The position numbers and the translations under genes were made by a program. A DNA stretch of 64,000 bases, taken from contig CM039211.1 of the NCBI GenBank assembly GCA_008360975.2, forward strand, positions 2,773,295 to 2,837,294, given 5' to 3'. Positions 1 through 10,723 of this stretch are shown piece by piece. Numbering within the stretch: position 1 is the first letter of the stretch; each line of letters starts with the position of its first letter. The notes beneath the pieces were generated by a model. The model saw only the letters and a program-made list of their open reading frames with translations, was not told where the DNA came from and searched no databases. Source of the stretch: Lichenostomus cassidix (lineage: Eukaryota; Chordata; Aves; Passeriformes; Meliphagidae).

Positions 1-102
1 CTTTGCCTAGCAATGCCTTGCCTGTTGCCTTGCCTTAGCCTTGCCTGGCCTTGGCCTTGCTCTGCCTTGCATTACCTTTGCCTTTCCTTGCCTTGCCTTC
101 TT
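1..102. repeat. Degenerate CCTTG pentamer repeat
   Basis: The first hundred bases are built from imperfect copies of a CCTTG/TGCCT pentamer, with substitutions and one-base slips. They grade into the polypyrimidine tract that follows. The array touches the window edge, so its true left end is unknown. Open frames across it are products of the repeat and are not genes. Confidence 0.75.
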
Positions 103-420
103 TCTTCTTTTTCTCGTTCTTCCTTTCTCTTTCTTTCCCTTTCCCCTTCCCTTTCCCTTTCCCTTTCCCTTTCCCTTTCCCTTTCCCTTTCCCTTTCCCT
201 TTCCCTTTCCCTTTCCCTTTCCCTTTCCCTTTCCCTCTTTCCCTTTCCCTTTCCCCCTTTCCCTTTCCCTTTCCCTTTCCCTTTCCCTTTCCCTTTCCCT
301 TTCCCTTTCCCTTTCCCTCTTTCCCTCTTTCCCTCTTTCCCTTTCCCTTTCCCTTTCTCTGTCTCTTTCTCTTTCCTCTCTCTCCCTTTCCTTCCCTCTC
401 TTTCTCTCATTATCTCTTCA
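103..420. repeat. CCCTTT hexamer microsatellite in a pyrimidine tract
   Basis: The + strand is almost pure C/T. The core at about 137-356 is a CCCTTT hexamer array of roughly 35 units, broken by a few CTCTTT and CCCCC variants near 236, 253 and 317-335. It is flanked by less regular CT-rich sequence. Long open frames in several phases here encode only Leu/Ser/Phe/Pro repeats, or Lys/Gly/Arg/Glu on the other strand, and are artefacts. The hexamer is not the vertebrate telomere unit. Confidence 0.95.
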
Positions 421-1564
421 ATAAAACCCACACTATTGAATTTGTCTCATGGTGTCCTTTGCACCTTACTTCAGGCACAGGCATTTGAGGGATCAAAGAA
501 CATTACAGACCAAAAGGATTAGAGAGTAAAACCAGGGAAATTGTTAATTCTGGTTTTCAGTTGTTTAATCTGTGGTTGTGATGGGGTTTGTTCAATCTGT
601 TCATGGCACCTGTTCAGTGATGTTGGGAACCCTTAGATTAGCAGGGCTGAATGCAGCACCGAGAAAGGAAGAAGGAGGAGAGGGGAGAGGAGAGGGGAGG
701 GGAAAGAGAAGGAGGCAGTGGGGAGACACTGAGTTCCTGAGTGCCTTGCAATGGCAACAGGGACAGGGACCGCCCCCAGGCCGGGAAAGGAGACAGATTG
801 TTGCCATTTGGACCGAGGGGGTGTGTGCTCGCCATATAGACTAATATGAAGAACAATGTACAAAATAATAGAATGTCAATGCAATGTCTCGATGATCTCC
901 TGCAAGTCTGTCACATGTAAAAAATTGATTACCAGCTTTAAGTCTTTAGATCCTCCAGAGTCCTCCTCTTTACCTCAGAAGTACATGAAAATTTGAAAGC
1001 CAGAAGATAGCAGCTATTTATTCATACTAAAAAACCAGAGATTCTGAAAGTGATAGTGATTTAGAATGGTCTAAGTGGCCTAAAAAAAAAAATCGTACTG
1101 GTTGTATATGGTTTTTCCCATTTCTCTTTACATAACTTACCAAATTGGTCTACTGCCTTAGAGCTGCAGGTGCTCCTTTGGAGGATTTTCTGTCTGTTAG
1201 GAGTGTGGAATAGCATGGTTTATTTGAAGTCAACACACATCCTGTAATTTAAAGTCTCACCTTAAATTTATTGATGATTTTGTTGTGCAGTGAAGTCCAT
1301 TACAGGGAACTGAACCTGCAGTTCAAAACCCTGCCTGACACTCTCCTCATCTTCAAATAATGCCGCAGGTTACTCCTGAGCAAACTCCTTATCTTCCAGG
1401 ACAGAGGGGGAATAATTAATTCAGCCCTGTCTGTAAAGCCCTGGTTAAGTGTGAGAAAATGATAAAATGACACAGAAAAACCCCATAGTTTTCTATCATG
1501 TCACTTTGATAAATAATCCATAAAATAAACATGAGACCTTGTGAGGGTTGAGTGAGACATGAAG
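421..1564. other. Non-coding, no recognised feature
   Basis: No gene or known repeat was recognised. The only local structure is a GGGGA/GGA-rich purine tract at about 661-724, which explains the small open frames on both strands there. The rest is ordinary AT-rich sequence. Confidence 0.6.
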
Positions 1565-1850
1565 CACAGAATCATAAAATTATCAAGGCTGGAAAAGACC
1601 TCCAAAATCACTGAGTGCCACCATTAACCTCCCCGCTACTGTGTTCACCTCTAAGCCATGACAGCAAGGGCCACATCCACATTTTGAGCACTTCTGGGGA
1701 TGCTGATTTCTCCCCTTCCGTGGACATTGTGTTCCATTGCCTGACCACCCTTTTAGGTGGTCTAAATTCTAAAAAATTAGAACTTTTTCCTAATATCAAA
1801 TCTAAACCACTCCTGATGCAAAGTGAGACCATTTCATCTTGTCCTGTGTG
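1565..1850 (-). mobile_element. CR1 LINE, 3' fragment (old subfamily)
   Basis: The left edge (cagaatcataaaattatc) is the reverse complement of a CR1 3' terminus. It is followed by gctggaaaagacctccaaa, the conserved CR1 3'-UTR block. The similarity continues through a 'cattaacct...' segment and 'cctaatatcaaatctaaacc' to 'cttgtcctgtg', in the order expected of the CR1 3' region read backwards. The copy is 5'-truncated and diverged, with small indels, so it is older than the copies near 26.8, 35.6, 52.1 and 58.6 kb. CR1 is a non-LTR retrotransposon. This fragment keeps no intact ORF and cannot move itself. Confidence 0.85.
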
Positions 1851-2154
1851 CCATGCTTGAGTTTGAAATGGAAAACCACAAAAACTTGTGAGGAGGGAAA
1901 CAGGAAATTAAAGAGCAAAATAGGTATCAGTTACAGGATTGTTTTTTTACTCTTCCTTTGCAGGAAAATTGAATAAATTTCATCATATTCCCCAAAATGC
2001 ACTGAGAGAAATCTTCCTTCCTTCTGTCTGTTCTTCAGAGTCTGTGTCACAGAATATGCTCTTTCCATTTTAATTCTTCTTCTCTGTAAATAATTTTGCA
2101 TAATAATAGTAATAAAAAGAGGGAAATGTCAATTTGGGAAAAACAAATAATTGT

Positions 2155-2654
2155 NNNNNNNNNNNNNNNNNNNNNNNNNNNNNNNNNNNNNNNNNNNNNN
2201 NNNNNNNNNNNNNNNNNNNNNNNNNNNNNNNNNNNNNNNNNNNNNNNNNNNNNNNNNNNNNNNNNNNNNNNNNNNNNNNNNNNNNNNNNNNNNNNNNNNN
2301 NNNNNNNNNNNNNNNNNNNNNNNNNNNNNNNNNNNNNNNNNNNNNNNNNNNNNNNNNNNNNNNNNNNNNNNNNNNNNNNNNNNNNNNNNNNNNNNNNNNN
2401 NNNNNNNNNNNNNNNNNNNNNNNNNNNNNNNNNNNNNNNNNNNNNNNNNNNNNNNNNNNNNNNNNNNNNNNNNNNNNNNNNNNNNNNNNNNNNNNNNNNN
2501 NNNNNNNNNNNNNNNNNNNNNNNNNNNNNNNNNNNNNNNNNNNNNNNNNNNNNNNNNNNNNNNNNNNNNNNNNNNNNNNNNNNNNNNNNNNNNNNNNNNN
2601 NNNNNNNNNNNNNNNNNNNNNNNNNNNNNNNNNNNNNNNNNNNNNNNNNNNNNN
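2155..2654. other. Assembly gap (500 N)
   Basis: Exactly 500 undetermined bases. The round number suggests a placeholder of unknown true size. All open frames spanning 2047-2755 are artefacts of the gap. The flanks are ordinary AT-rich sequence with no visible repeat, so the cause of the gap cannot be read from the edges. Confidence 0.99.
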
Positions 2655-3278
2655 TCTCCAAAACTGCAAAAGAAGAGCAAATGGTACCTCAGCATCATTT
2701 AGTGTTTTGTGACAATATGGAAAATACACCGACCCTTATCTTATGTTTATTTTAATAAAGTGTCATACAGATAAAGCATACAGAGAAATAATTCAATTTT
2801 TTTTTAAGAACATTCCCACCCACCTGCACCTCTCACAAAGCACCCCACTGCAGTGCTGGTACGTGAATTTCAGAGTAAATGTCTGCACACAATAGTCTGC
2901 AAATGGTGATAACAAAATGTTCAATCTGCTCTGAAGGCAGGGGGTACCACAATGGCATCTGCTCTTATATCTCTTCTCACTGTCAGCCTGCAAAATGGAA
3001 AAAAACCAGAAGACTGGAAAAAAAAAAAATCTGGTGTGTTTAGTACAAATGACAAATACTATAAGGAGAAAATATCTCCTAATTTATTGTCATGCTGGGA
3101 TCTGTTCCCTTTGTGTTTATGAATGAATTTAGTTTGTAAGTGAAAACAGATTGCCTGGCTGTTTTCAGAAAGAAGTAAACAGATCCTGAACGCTTACAAG
3201 TAATAGGAAGAAATTCCTAAGAAATAGCTTGTCTTAGATCAGCGATTCATCTTAACAAATTTATTTGTAATGACTACA
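2655..3278. other. Non-coding, no recognised feature
   Basis: AT-rich sequence between the gap and a CR1 fragment. It holds short A runs (about 2797-2806 and 3019-3029) and a small open frame on the minus strand without a recognisable domain. Nothing else is seen. Confidence 0.55.
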
Positions 3279-3561
3279 TCAGTGAGCAAGGGAAGGGCTG
3301 CAGATGTGATTTATCTGGATTTCTGTTCCCCCAGCATTCTCTTCTCTGAACTGGAGACAGCTGGGTTTAGTGGGTGGACATTTCTGTGGATAAGAAAGTG
3401 GTTGGATGGCCAGAGGGTTGTGGTCAAGGGGTGAGAGTCCTGATGGACAGCAGTGACCAGTGGTGTGGTCAGGGCTCTGCACTGGGACCAGAGTGGTTTA
3501 ATATCTGCACCAATGACACAGACAGGGGGACTGAGGGATTCCATAAATCTATGATTCCATA
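3279..3561 (+). mobile_element. CR1 LINE fragment with RT remnants, internally deleted
   Basis: The + strand carries the CR1 reverse-transcriptase region in sense. Segments recall the family's 'YLDF', the 'AVTSGV' block and the 'LGP..FNI' block. Here they are broken by frameshifts and substitutions, for example at about 3450-3510. Soon after the RT segment, at about 3538, the sequence jumps to the CR1 3' terminal motif (two attccat/ctatgatt-like copies). The several hundred bases that normally separate these parts are missing. The copy is therefore 5'-truncated, internally deleted and dead. Orientation follows from the sense RT and the 3' tail at the right end. Confidence 0.8.
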
Positions 3562-5344
3562 ATTCTCAGGTTAAGTAGGAGCAAGGTGACAAATTCCTCA
3601 CCTTGTCTACTTGTCACTTTTTTTTTTTTAATTTATCAACATTTTTCTGTGAAGCAGGATGATTTCTTTCAGAAATGTTTCATGAGCTCAACAGTCTTAA
3701 TAGAAACTTTTTATAAAAAGAAATAGGAGGGTAAATAGGGAAAAAAATTTTCTTCTGTAATAACAGGAGGCACAATAAGAAAGAACATTTCACTTAAAAA
3801 TTGAAGGCCATTGTACTCTCCTAGAAAGCTGACTTGCTGTTCAAATAAAAGTTATGAGAACTGTTTTCTGAACAGTTAGTTTTTGACCATGCCATGATGC
3901 AATATTTTCTGTTACCTTTTCCTTGTGAAGTATCATAACAACCAGGCAGAAGAAAAACAAAAAAAAAAAAAAGAAAAGGAAAAATATAGGGAAAAAAGGC
4001 GGAAAATTACCTGCTAAATATATAAAATCAAAGAATAAATATGTATTTTATTATATTTTTCAAGGTAACTAATAATTTTTTCTAACCAATATATAATTTC
4101 CATACATGAACATGAAGTAGGTATTCTGCAAGATTGGTTTATACACAAGATTGGTTTTCTTTTAATAAGCAACCCCATTTCTTCAACAAGGAGACAGACA
4201 CTTGAAGAGAAATGGAACATTTACAAGCGTTTCATACGAGCTATTATTAAGAGTTATATAAGTTTTGTCCTGGAGTGATGCTACCGTGTCAAGACAAATA
4301 CCACAAGAAATCTTATTCTCATTTAGGAGATCTTGCAGCTAACTTCCACATGAAAAAAAAACCAAAAAACCAAACCCAGCACTTAAAACACAAGGGTATT
4401 TGATGGTTCTGGAATGTGTTGGGAGTTTTTTTCCCCTGTATTTCTTCTCTGTAGGTATTTTTACCAGTAAGTTAAACTATAAAAATAAATCTCAGCCTGA
4501 ACAGAACGAACCTCACAGAACATATTTCTCCCCGGTCAATCTCACACCTCCAGAGCGAATGCTAAATATTTTAAGCAGAAATTAATGAATTTTGCCACAT
4601 TTCCAAACCCTTCCTTTTCCTTGGAGTCAGCAGAGCAGTTCAGTGCTCTGTACTTTCTGCTTCACTGACCCTCTGTGCCCCACGTTCCAGTCCCTGCTCG
4701 AGGCATGGCTTAAATTTTTGATGAGGAGGAGTTGGTGTCTATCTCTCAGCAGCTGATTTTGGGGTTAAGGCAGTGAGTAAAAAATGGAGAAAATGCTGTA
4801 TTACACTCTAAAATTAGCCATCCTTGCATTGCTGAAAATCATTTGGATGATTTGGAAATATTGAGGGTTTCAGGAACCTGAATGGAAAGGAAATTATTTG
4901 TGTTCTTATGCAGCCCTTGATGGTATTACAGGACTTGACTGAAAGTACAAACCAGGTATTTTTAAAACCTAGATGTTATTTTAGCTTAGCCACAGAGATT
5001 TAGATGTAGAGAACTATTAAAGAAGAGTGAAAAGTTAATGCTATTGCACATCAGATGAGAAAATTGTGTCATCTGGCAACCTGAATAGAAATTTTTCATC
5101 ACAATGAATCACCATGGAGGAGAGATTTCTTTAAGAGAAAAAAAGGGAGAAAGGAAATGACTGAACAGAAGGCAGGTAGGTAGCAGAATCTTGTCAGAAA
5201 CAGGAAAACAAGGTGGATTTACAGACAGTTTTGGAAAAACTGCTGTGCACTTCATGCCATATGGATTGGAATTGTTCCATCTGCCAAGGGCAGGATCCAG
5301 AAGAGGTTTTGTGCTGCTTCTTCATAAAGTAATGGTGCAAGTGG
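3562..5344. other. Non-coding, AT-rich
   Basis: No gene recognised. There are homopolymer A/T runs near 3620 and 3958-3972 and an A/C-rich patch at about 4353-4376. Open frames at 4014-4220 (-) and 4400-4585 (+) are short and have no recognisable domain. Confidence 0.55.
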
Positions 5345-5454
5345 GAAAAAAAAAAAAAAAGAAAAACAAAGAAAAGAAAAAAAAGAAAAAAAAAAGAAAA
5401 AAAAAAAAGAAAAAAAGAAAAAAAAAGAAAAAAAGAAAAAAAAAAAAGAGAAGA
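5345..5454. repeat. A-rich purine tract, A(4-9)G repeat
   Basis: About 110 bases of nearly pure A/G made of A runs of 3-15 separated by single G residues, with one early C. It forces a poly-Lys frame on the + strand and poly-Phe on the minus strand, so the 142-codon + frame through it is not evidence of a gene. I see no retrotransposon body directly upstream, so it is called simple sequence and not an element tail. Confidence 0.9.
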
Positions 5455-6673
5455 GCTACAGGAAGTGAACTATTGCTCAGAGATTTTGCTCTGTTCCCAT
5501 GGTGGTTTAGACCCAAAGGTGGTTTAGGATCCTTTACAAGTCACTTCCATTTGATTTCCAATACTTCCATCCATGTGGAAAGGCCATTTTCCTCATCCTG
5601 GCTTCTGGCACCTGTTTGAAGAAGCCTGGAAAACCACTGGGAGTTTGTTTATGTATTTTCTAAACTGGCTTTTAATAGTGGTGTTAGCATGCACATTAAT
5701 GCATACAGGGGTGATGGAAAACACAGTAAAACACTTAAATTATTTAAAAGCATGACATAGACTAATTTTTTTCTTAAATTCCCTGTTCAACTGTAATGGG
5801 GAGAACTTAATTAGGCTAAGTCTTGTCTCTATTAAAAATGAAGTTCAGATCAAGACATTACAATCACAATTAACACTGCTACAGCACAGCAAATTATGGA
5901 GGAATAAACACATTTTGGTGAATTCACTTTCGTGTTATGCAAAAAACATATCTGTTTCCACACTGGCTAATGGTTGAGCTTTTCTATAACAAAGATCACT
6001 AAATAAAATATTAGAATATTTATTAATATATCCTATGTTTTTCTTTGCAATCAGTGTTGAATGCTGCTCCTAATTCTTGTGGGGGGCAAACTGTTTATAT
6101 CAAGAATAAACCTATGCACAAAAATATAGATGTGGTGAATATACACTGAAAAAAAAAGTCTTCACATTGAACTCTCCTCAACCTTTCTTATGTGCTAAAG
6201 GCTGCATTACATTTTTGAGTGCTTTCACTTCAGTAAAGTGTGGAAGTGTTTTCTTCTTTATTATATTTTTCTCACCAAAGACACTCTGTAAAAAAATTCA
6301 ATTCTCACAGCAAAGGTTCTGTCTTCACAGAAGCTTCATGACTGTCAGCTATTTTTGTCCCAGCATTTCTGGATGCAACAGAAGAAGAAAAAACAGGTTT
6401 TTTTTCTTTTTCTCCCACCTTCTCCTGTCAGAAAAGGAAGCCTTTTGTCCCATACCCAACTCTGAGAGCTCCCAGAGCTCTGAGTTCAGTTCAGTCTCTT
6501 TCAGCAGGCAGAAAGGACTCCTCCTGAATGGGATTTGGCACTGGAGTGCAGAGCTACCCTTTTTAATAGATGCTCTTGGAGATATTTACACTTGGCTGCT
6601 CTGAATTGTTTAAACCCACATTACCTGGAACTGAAAGCCACTGCAGAAATTCACCAAATCAGGAAACTGTCAC
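5455..6673. other. Non-coding, AT-rich
   Basis: No gene recognised. The longest frame (6167-6604 +, 145 codons) is rich in Phe/Ser, has no recognisable domain, and sits in sequence with T- and A-runs. It looks like a chance frame. Confidence 0.55.
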
Positions 6674-6987
6674 TGTTGAGCCGCTAGAAGAGAAAAAAGG
6701 TTCAGGTTTAAAGTGTGGCATCAAGAAGAAGATTTTATTATTTAATTCCAACTTATATAGACTTTTCAAAGGTCACCCAGATTGGTCAGTTCGAAGCCTC
6801 CCCCTTGGCCTGATTGGCCATGCCTGAACTGTCCATATCTTGAGAAACTGTTTTAAATAACATCCAAACTTTATCTTTGTTTATAAAACCACAGGAAGAA
6901 GAGAGAAAGAATTCTCACGGGAAAGGTCTGTGCTCGCCACAGTAAACCTCTGCAGGGAAAGTTGCATGGAGAAGTTTAAACACAACA
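6674..6987 (-). mobile_element. Solo LTR of an endogenous retrovirus
   Basis: Read on the minus strand this 314-base block has the parts of a retroviral LTR in order. It starts TGTTG at 6987 and ends CAACA at 6674, which gives short inverted termini. Two inverted-CCAAT-type boxes lie at 6812-6820 and 6781-6787, a TATATAAG box at about 6752-6759, and AATAAA at 6734-6739. AATAAA comes only ~15 bases after the TATA box. That places it before the expected transcription start, as in avian alpharetroviral LTRs where R is short. No gag, pol or env sequence adjoins it on either side, so it is probably a solo LTR left by recombination. The right edge is inferred from the inverted termini. I could not confirm a target-site duplication. 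The ERV class is not assigned. Confidence 0.7.
6734..6759 (-). promoter_or_regulatory. LTR TATA box and adjacent polyadenylation signal
   Basis: The minus strand has TATATAAG (6752-6759) followed about 15 bases later by AATAAA (6734-6739). Together with the two CCAAT boxes upstream (6781-6820) this forms a compact promoter/polyadenylation unit inside the LTR. Whether it is still active cannot be told from sequence. Confidence 0.6.
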
Positions 6988-8595
6988 AACACGTGGAGGT
7001 ATTACCCTCATTTTTATTGCGACGTGATTTATCATCAAGCAGGATTTTCTTCTCCCCTCCAGCTTCCACAGAGATGATACAGTTTTTTCCACCACTGCAG
7101 TGTGGTGTGACAAGCAGGAGGATTAATGACAAAGAACAAAAGTCCTTTTGCTATTTAACTGATAACTCCATCACAGCAAGCTGTGTGTAAATCAATAATT
7201 CTGCCCTGCAGAGCCAGGGAGCAGCTTGTCTGAGGGGCTCTGACATGGCTGGAACTGTGGTGTGGCACTGAAAGTGTATCTTTACATTTCCTCCCAGCTG
7301 GCATGAACAAATGTATGGGTCAGTGTGGACAAATATAACGAATACTGTGAGGAAACAGCCATTCCTCAGCATATTATTTGCATCAATTTCTTTTTAGCAT
7401 CCTATTGAAGTAAGATCAGATACAAACAATTATTTTCAGGCTTTTAAAATTTTTTTAATTTTTTTTTCTTCTTTTTTTTGTTTGTTTGGGGTTTTTTTTG
7501 TTCATTTGTTTGTTTTTCAATTGCTTCCTCAGCCAACTGAAAATCGTATGATTAAAAATTCTTTCAGATTAAAATGGTAGGGTAATACCTAAACACCTTG
7601 TATTTGCAGAGTGCAAGTTGTCAGTGTTTAATGAATGATAAAAGCAATCTGATAAAAGCTGGGGGTATAAAATGTGATTAAAATCTAGGTTTGCACACTT
7701 GCTCTGTATTGATTCCATGCATACTTGTAATTATCTGTGCAGTCAATAAAATAAAACATTAGGTCTCTGTCAATCAATGGACCAAAATGTAATATCCATG
7801 TAATTATTTGTTCCCTTCAAAATTAATACACTGATTTCAGTAATCCAAAATGTCCCTACTTAGCTCTAAGAATACTATGTATATTGCTTTAAAAATGAAG
7901 TAGAGACATCTAAATGTCTTCGTCTCCCATAATATTTTTTCCCCACAATTTCTACTACATGGCAAAACATTAAAATAACTAAACCCCTTGTATAAAATGC
8001 CTTTCTACAGGGGAACTGCACGTAGGAATAATTTCTGTAGAGGTAGAAACACTAACATAGTGTTACTGGCCTTGGGCTCTCTTTAACAACTGTAGTACCA
8101 CTAAAGACATACTAAGCCTGTCCCCTTCAGAGGTGAATTTGAGCAGAAATTTAAAACGTGTAGATGGGCACAGAAAGCTGTTTGGAGCGTGGAGATGGTG
8201 AGAAATAATCTTGTCAATCACTCCCATAGTTTCCCACTTCGCTGACACACATCTGCATTAATACATGTTTTGGTTTTTTTGGTTGTTTTTTTTTCCCCCC
8301 AGGTCCCAGTAATCTATCCAGGGGGAATGAAAGACCGAAAGGAAATGCTAAAAGGCAGTCTGCTGTCACTGACTGGTTTATTGCCACAAGAACATCAATC
8401 CTTCTCTCAGGGCACGGTGTCTGGGGATTGCAAGTGCTACTGATATTTGTCAAAATGTGTTTTCTGCCCTCACCTGTGGCTCTGCTCTGTCTCTGCCCAA
8501 AATAATGATGCTGTTGATCCGAGTGTTTTGCCGAGGCTGAGATGGTGCTCGGCAGGCACGAGGCTGCTGGGGAAAGTGCTGTTGTCACAGCAGTG
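6988..8595. other. Non-coding, with a T-rich patch
   Basis: No gene recognised. A T/G-rich patch covers about 7448-7520 and a smaller one 8270-8297. Frames at 6930-7190 (+) and 8214-8588 (-) have no recognisable domain. Confidence 0.55.
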
Positions 8596-8747
8596 CTTTG
8601 ATGGAGTCTGACCCCAAACAGGTTATTACTGCAGATGGAACGAGAGCCATGGCTGGGATCCCTTTCTTTCCAAACATGTTTTTGTGATGGAAAACAGAAA
8701 AGGGCTCTCAGAGCGTTAATGGGATGGCAATATCCTCCTGGTGACCC
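8596..8747 (+). repeat. Unnamed ~150-base repeat, copy 1
   Basis: This block aligns along its whole length with 9370-9524. The shared core is ctttctttccaaacatg, then 'tttt.tga..gaaaa.agaaaa', then 'ttaatg.gatggcaata', and both end near 'tgaccc'. Differences are mainly single substitutions. The strand is nominal, because nothing shows a coding direction. I do not recognise the family. It may be a local duplication or two copies of an old interspersed element. Confidence 0.75.
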
Positions 8748-9369
8748 TGCTGAGAGATGGGGTGCTCTAATGGGTGACCATTTGCTCTTGAACTTCTTCC
8801 CATTTCACTGACACTGTTTTTTCATCCCTTGTGGATATGAGGAGCTAATAACTAAACATAAAAAAAACCTCCAAAAACACCAAAACGTGTCACGTGGGAG
8901 AATAAGCTGCATTGATCCTCTTTATTAAAAAGCTGCATAACTGCCAGGTGAGATGAAGAGAAGCCACAAAAACATCTCTGATCACTGATGCCATTTAACA
9001 AACCTCCCTTTCATCTCTCTGGGTATTTACCTAAGACTTCAGTGACCTGAGTGTGGCTGAGCAGGATGGGCCAAGGGTAAGGAATGACAAAAATAAAAGA
9101 TTAGGATGAAAAACATTGCACTTCTTGCTCCTTTAAATACACCTGATTTCAGGGTTTTATTTCAGTTAAGTCTTTCTGAGCAATAATTTTAAAACATTTA
9201 TAGGGTGATGGTAAATGTAAGCAGAAGACTAAAACAGTGTTTTCACAATATTTGTTCCTCAGTGGTTAAGTGGTAAAACAACAGCAATGAGTAAAAGTTT
9301 TCTGCACCCTTGAACTTTTGATAACTAAAGTCAGAAGAATGTAGTTTCTAAGTCTAAGACTTCTGATTT
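8748..9369. other. Spacer between the paired repeats
   Basis: About 620 bases without a recognised gene or repeat. An A/C-rich patch lies at about 8858-8885. I could not see continued similarity to the sequence after copy 2. Confidence 0.5.
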
Positions 9370-9524
9370 CTTTGTGGAATTCTGCTCCCAACTGGGCCAT
9401 TATTTGCAGTTGGAACAATGGTCATGACTAGGACCCCTTTCTTTCCAAACATGTTTTTATGACAGAAAATAGAAAATACTTTTCACAGCATTAATGAGAT
9501 GGCAATACACCTCTATGATGACCC
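9370..9524 (+). repeat. Unnamed ~150-base repeat, copy 2
   Basis: Diverged direct copy of 8596-8747, in the same orientation and 774 bases away start to start. Copy 2 has lost CpG-type positions present in copy 1 (gcgttaat against gcattaat), as expected for methylation-driven decay. The similarity fades before 9370 and after about 9525. Confidence 0.75.
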
Positions 9525-10476
9525 ATACATATGCCATTTTATACAGTTAAATTAATACTGCAGACTGCAAAAAAAATAGACTCCAATTCTGTTTTAAATT
9601 GCAGGTATTTAAACAGATGTATTTAAAAGAAAAAGGAATGCACTGACTCAGATTATTCTGAATTTAGGGGCTAAAATGTGGAAGTGTTTCTCAAAACTGT
9701 GTCTCATTCCATAAGGAATGCAGAAAAATTAACAGGCATTCTGGTTAAACAGACACTTTCTCTGGTTGTTTATCCAAAAACACTGAATTGTCTCACGTGC
9801 ATTACTTGTAGTGGAGCAAAAAATGGAAATCCTTAAGGAGTGAGAGGAAGAGCCAGCTGTATTCTGAGTGCTGCAAAATGATAAGGCTTTTTACAACTTT
9901 GTCACTGCACTTGAAAACAGAGGGTGGTAATCAACAGCTGCTGAACACAAGATGTCATTTTCAAGGAGACCAGAGGAAAAGTTGACATGGTTGTAAAGTT
10001 TAAAACCACAGAGAAACTCCATTTCCTTCAAACTGTCAGCAGTCACCTACGAGTTGCTACCCTACTAATGAATTGCTGACCTTCTGCCAAGGCAGCTTGC
10101 CGTGGTTACAGTGAGAATCACGAGATAAAGATCCCAGGTTTACTGCAAATTTCAGTGGAGACACACAAGCCCTGTGCCTGCTCTGCCACAAGCTTAATTT
10201 TGTGAGAAGGGGAGCAGTCTGAACGGATTTACATAAAAGAAAGCAGGGAGCAGGGATGAAAATAAGCGTTTTTGCAGGACTGGCTGATCAGGATGGAATA
10301 TAGTCTTGCTGATAAGGATTCTGGAAATGACATTAGCAGGGATTTAGAGCCTGCCCAGCCAACATTGCAATTGCTCACCTGGCATGCAGTGCTTGGCTCC
10401 AGGAGCCTTCTGGGTCAATCTCAGCAAGCAGGTCTGGCCCAGTTGTGAAAACACCTTTTAAAATAAAAATACGCTC
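9525..10476. other. Non-coding, no recognised feature
   Basis: Ordinary AT-rich sequence. I saw no gene, known repeat or notable structure. Confidence 0.55.
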
Positions 10477-10712
10477 CAAAAACCCCAAAACAAACCTGAA
10501 GAATGAAAAATCACCACCTCCAAAAACAGCTTGAAAAAAACCAAAACCCTCAAAAAACCCCCAAGAGCCCCAAAACAAATAAACTAAAAACTCAAACGTA
10601 CAAGCAAACAAAAAAACCCAAAAACCAAAAAACCAAAACCAAAAAACAAAACCAAAAACTAATAAACAAACAAAAAAAAAACCAACCAAAAAAAAACCAC
10701 CCACAAAGCAAC
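10477..10712. repeat. A/C-rich simple sequence
   Basis: The + strand is nearly free of T and G. It is made of AAAAACC/AAAACC/CCAAAA-like units of changing length, densest at 10590-10700. It explains the Phe/Trp/Gly-rich frame on the minus strand (10375-10704) and the Lys/Gln/Asn/Pro frame on the + strand, neither of which is a gene. Confidence 0.9.
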
Positions 10713-10723
10713 GCAGGTAAACT

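Noticed and set aside
137..356. Possible interstitial telomere
   Set aside because: The hexamer is CCCTTT, not CCCTAA. No TTAGGG-type unit is present.
13..522. Frames of 119-169 codons over the first 500 bases
   Set aside because: They consist of Leu/Ser/Phe/Pro or Lys/Gly/Arg/Glu repeats forced by the CCCTTT array and occur in several frames at once.
2047..2755. Six overlapping frames of about 180-220 codons
   Set aside because: They are open only because they run through the 500-N gap.
5191..5619. 142-codon + frame
   Set aside because: Its middle is poly-Lys from the A/G tract, and the ends show no recognisable domain.
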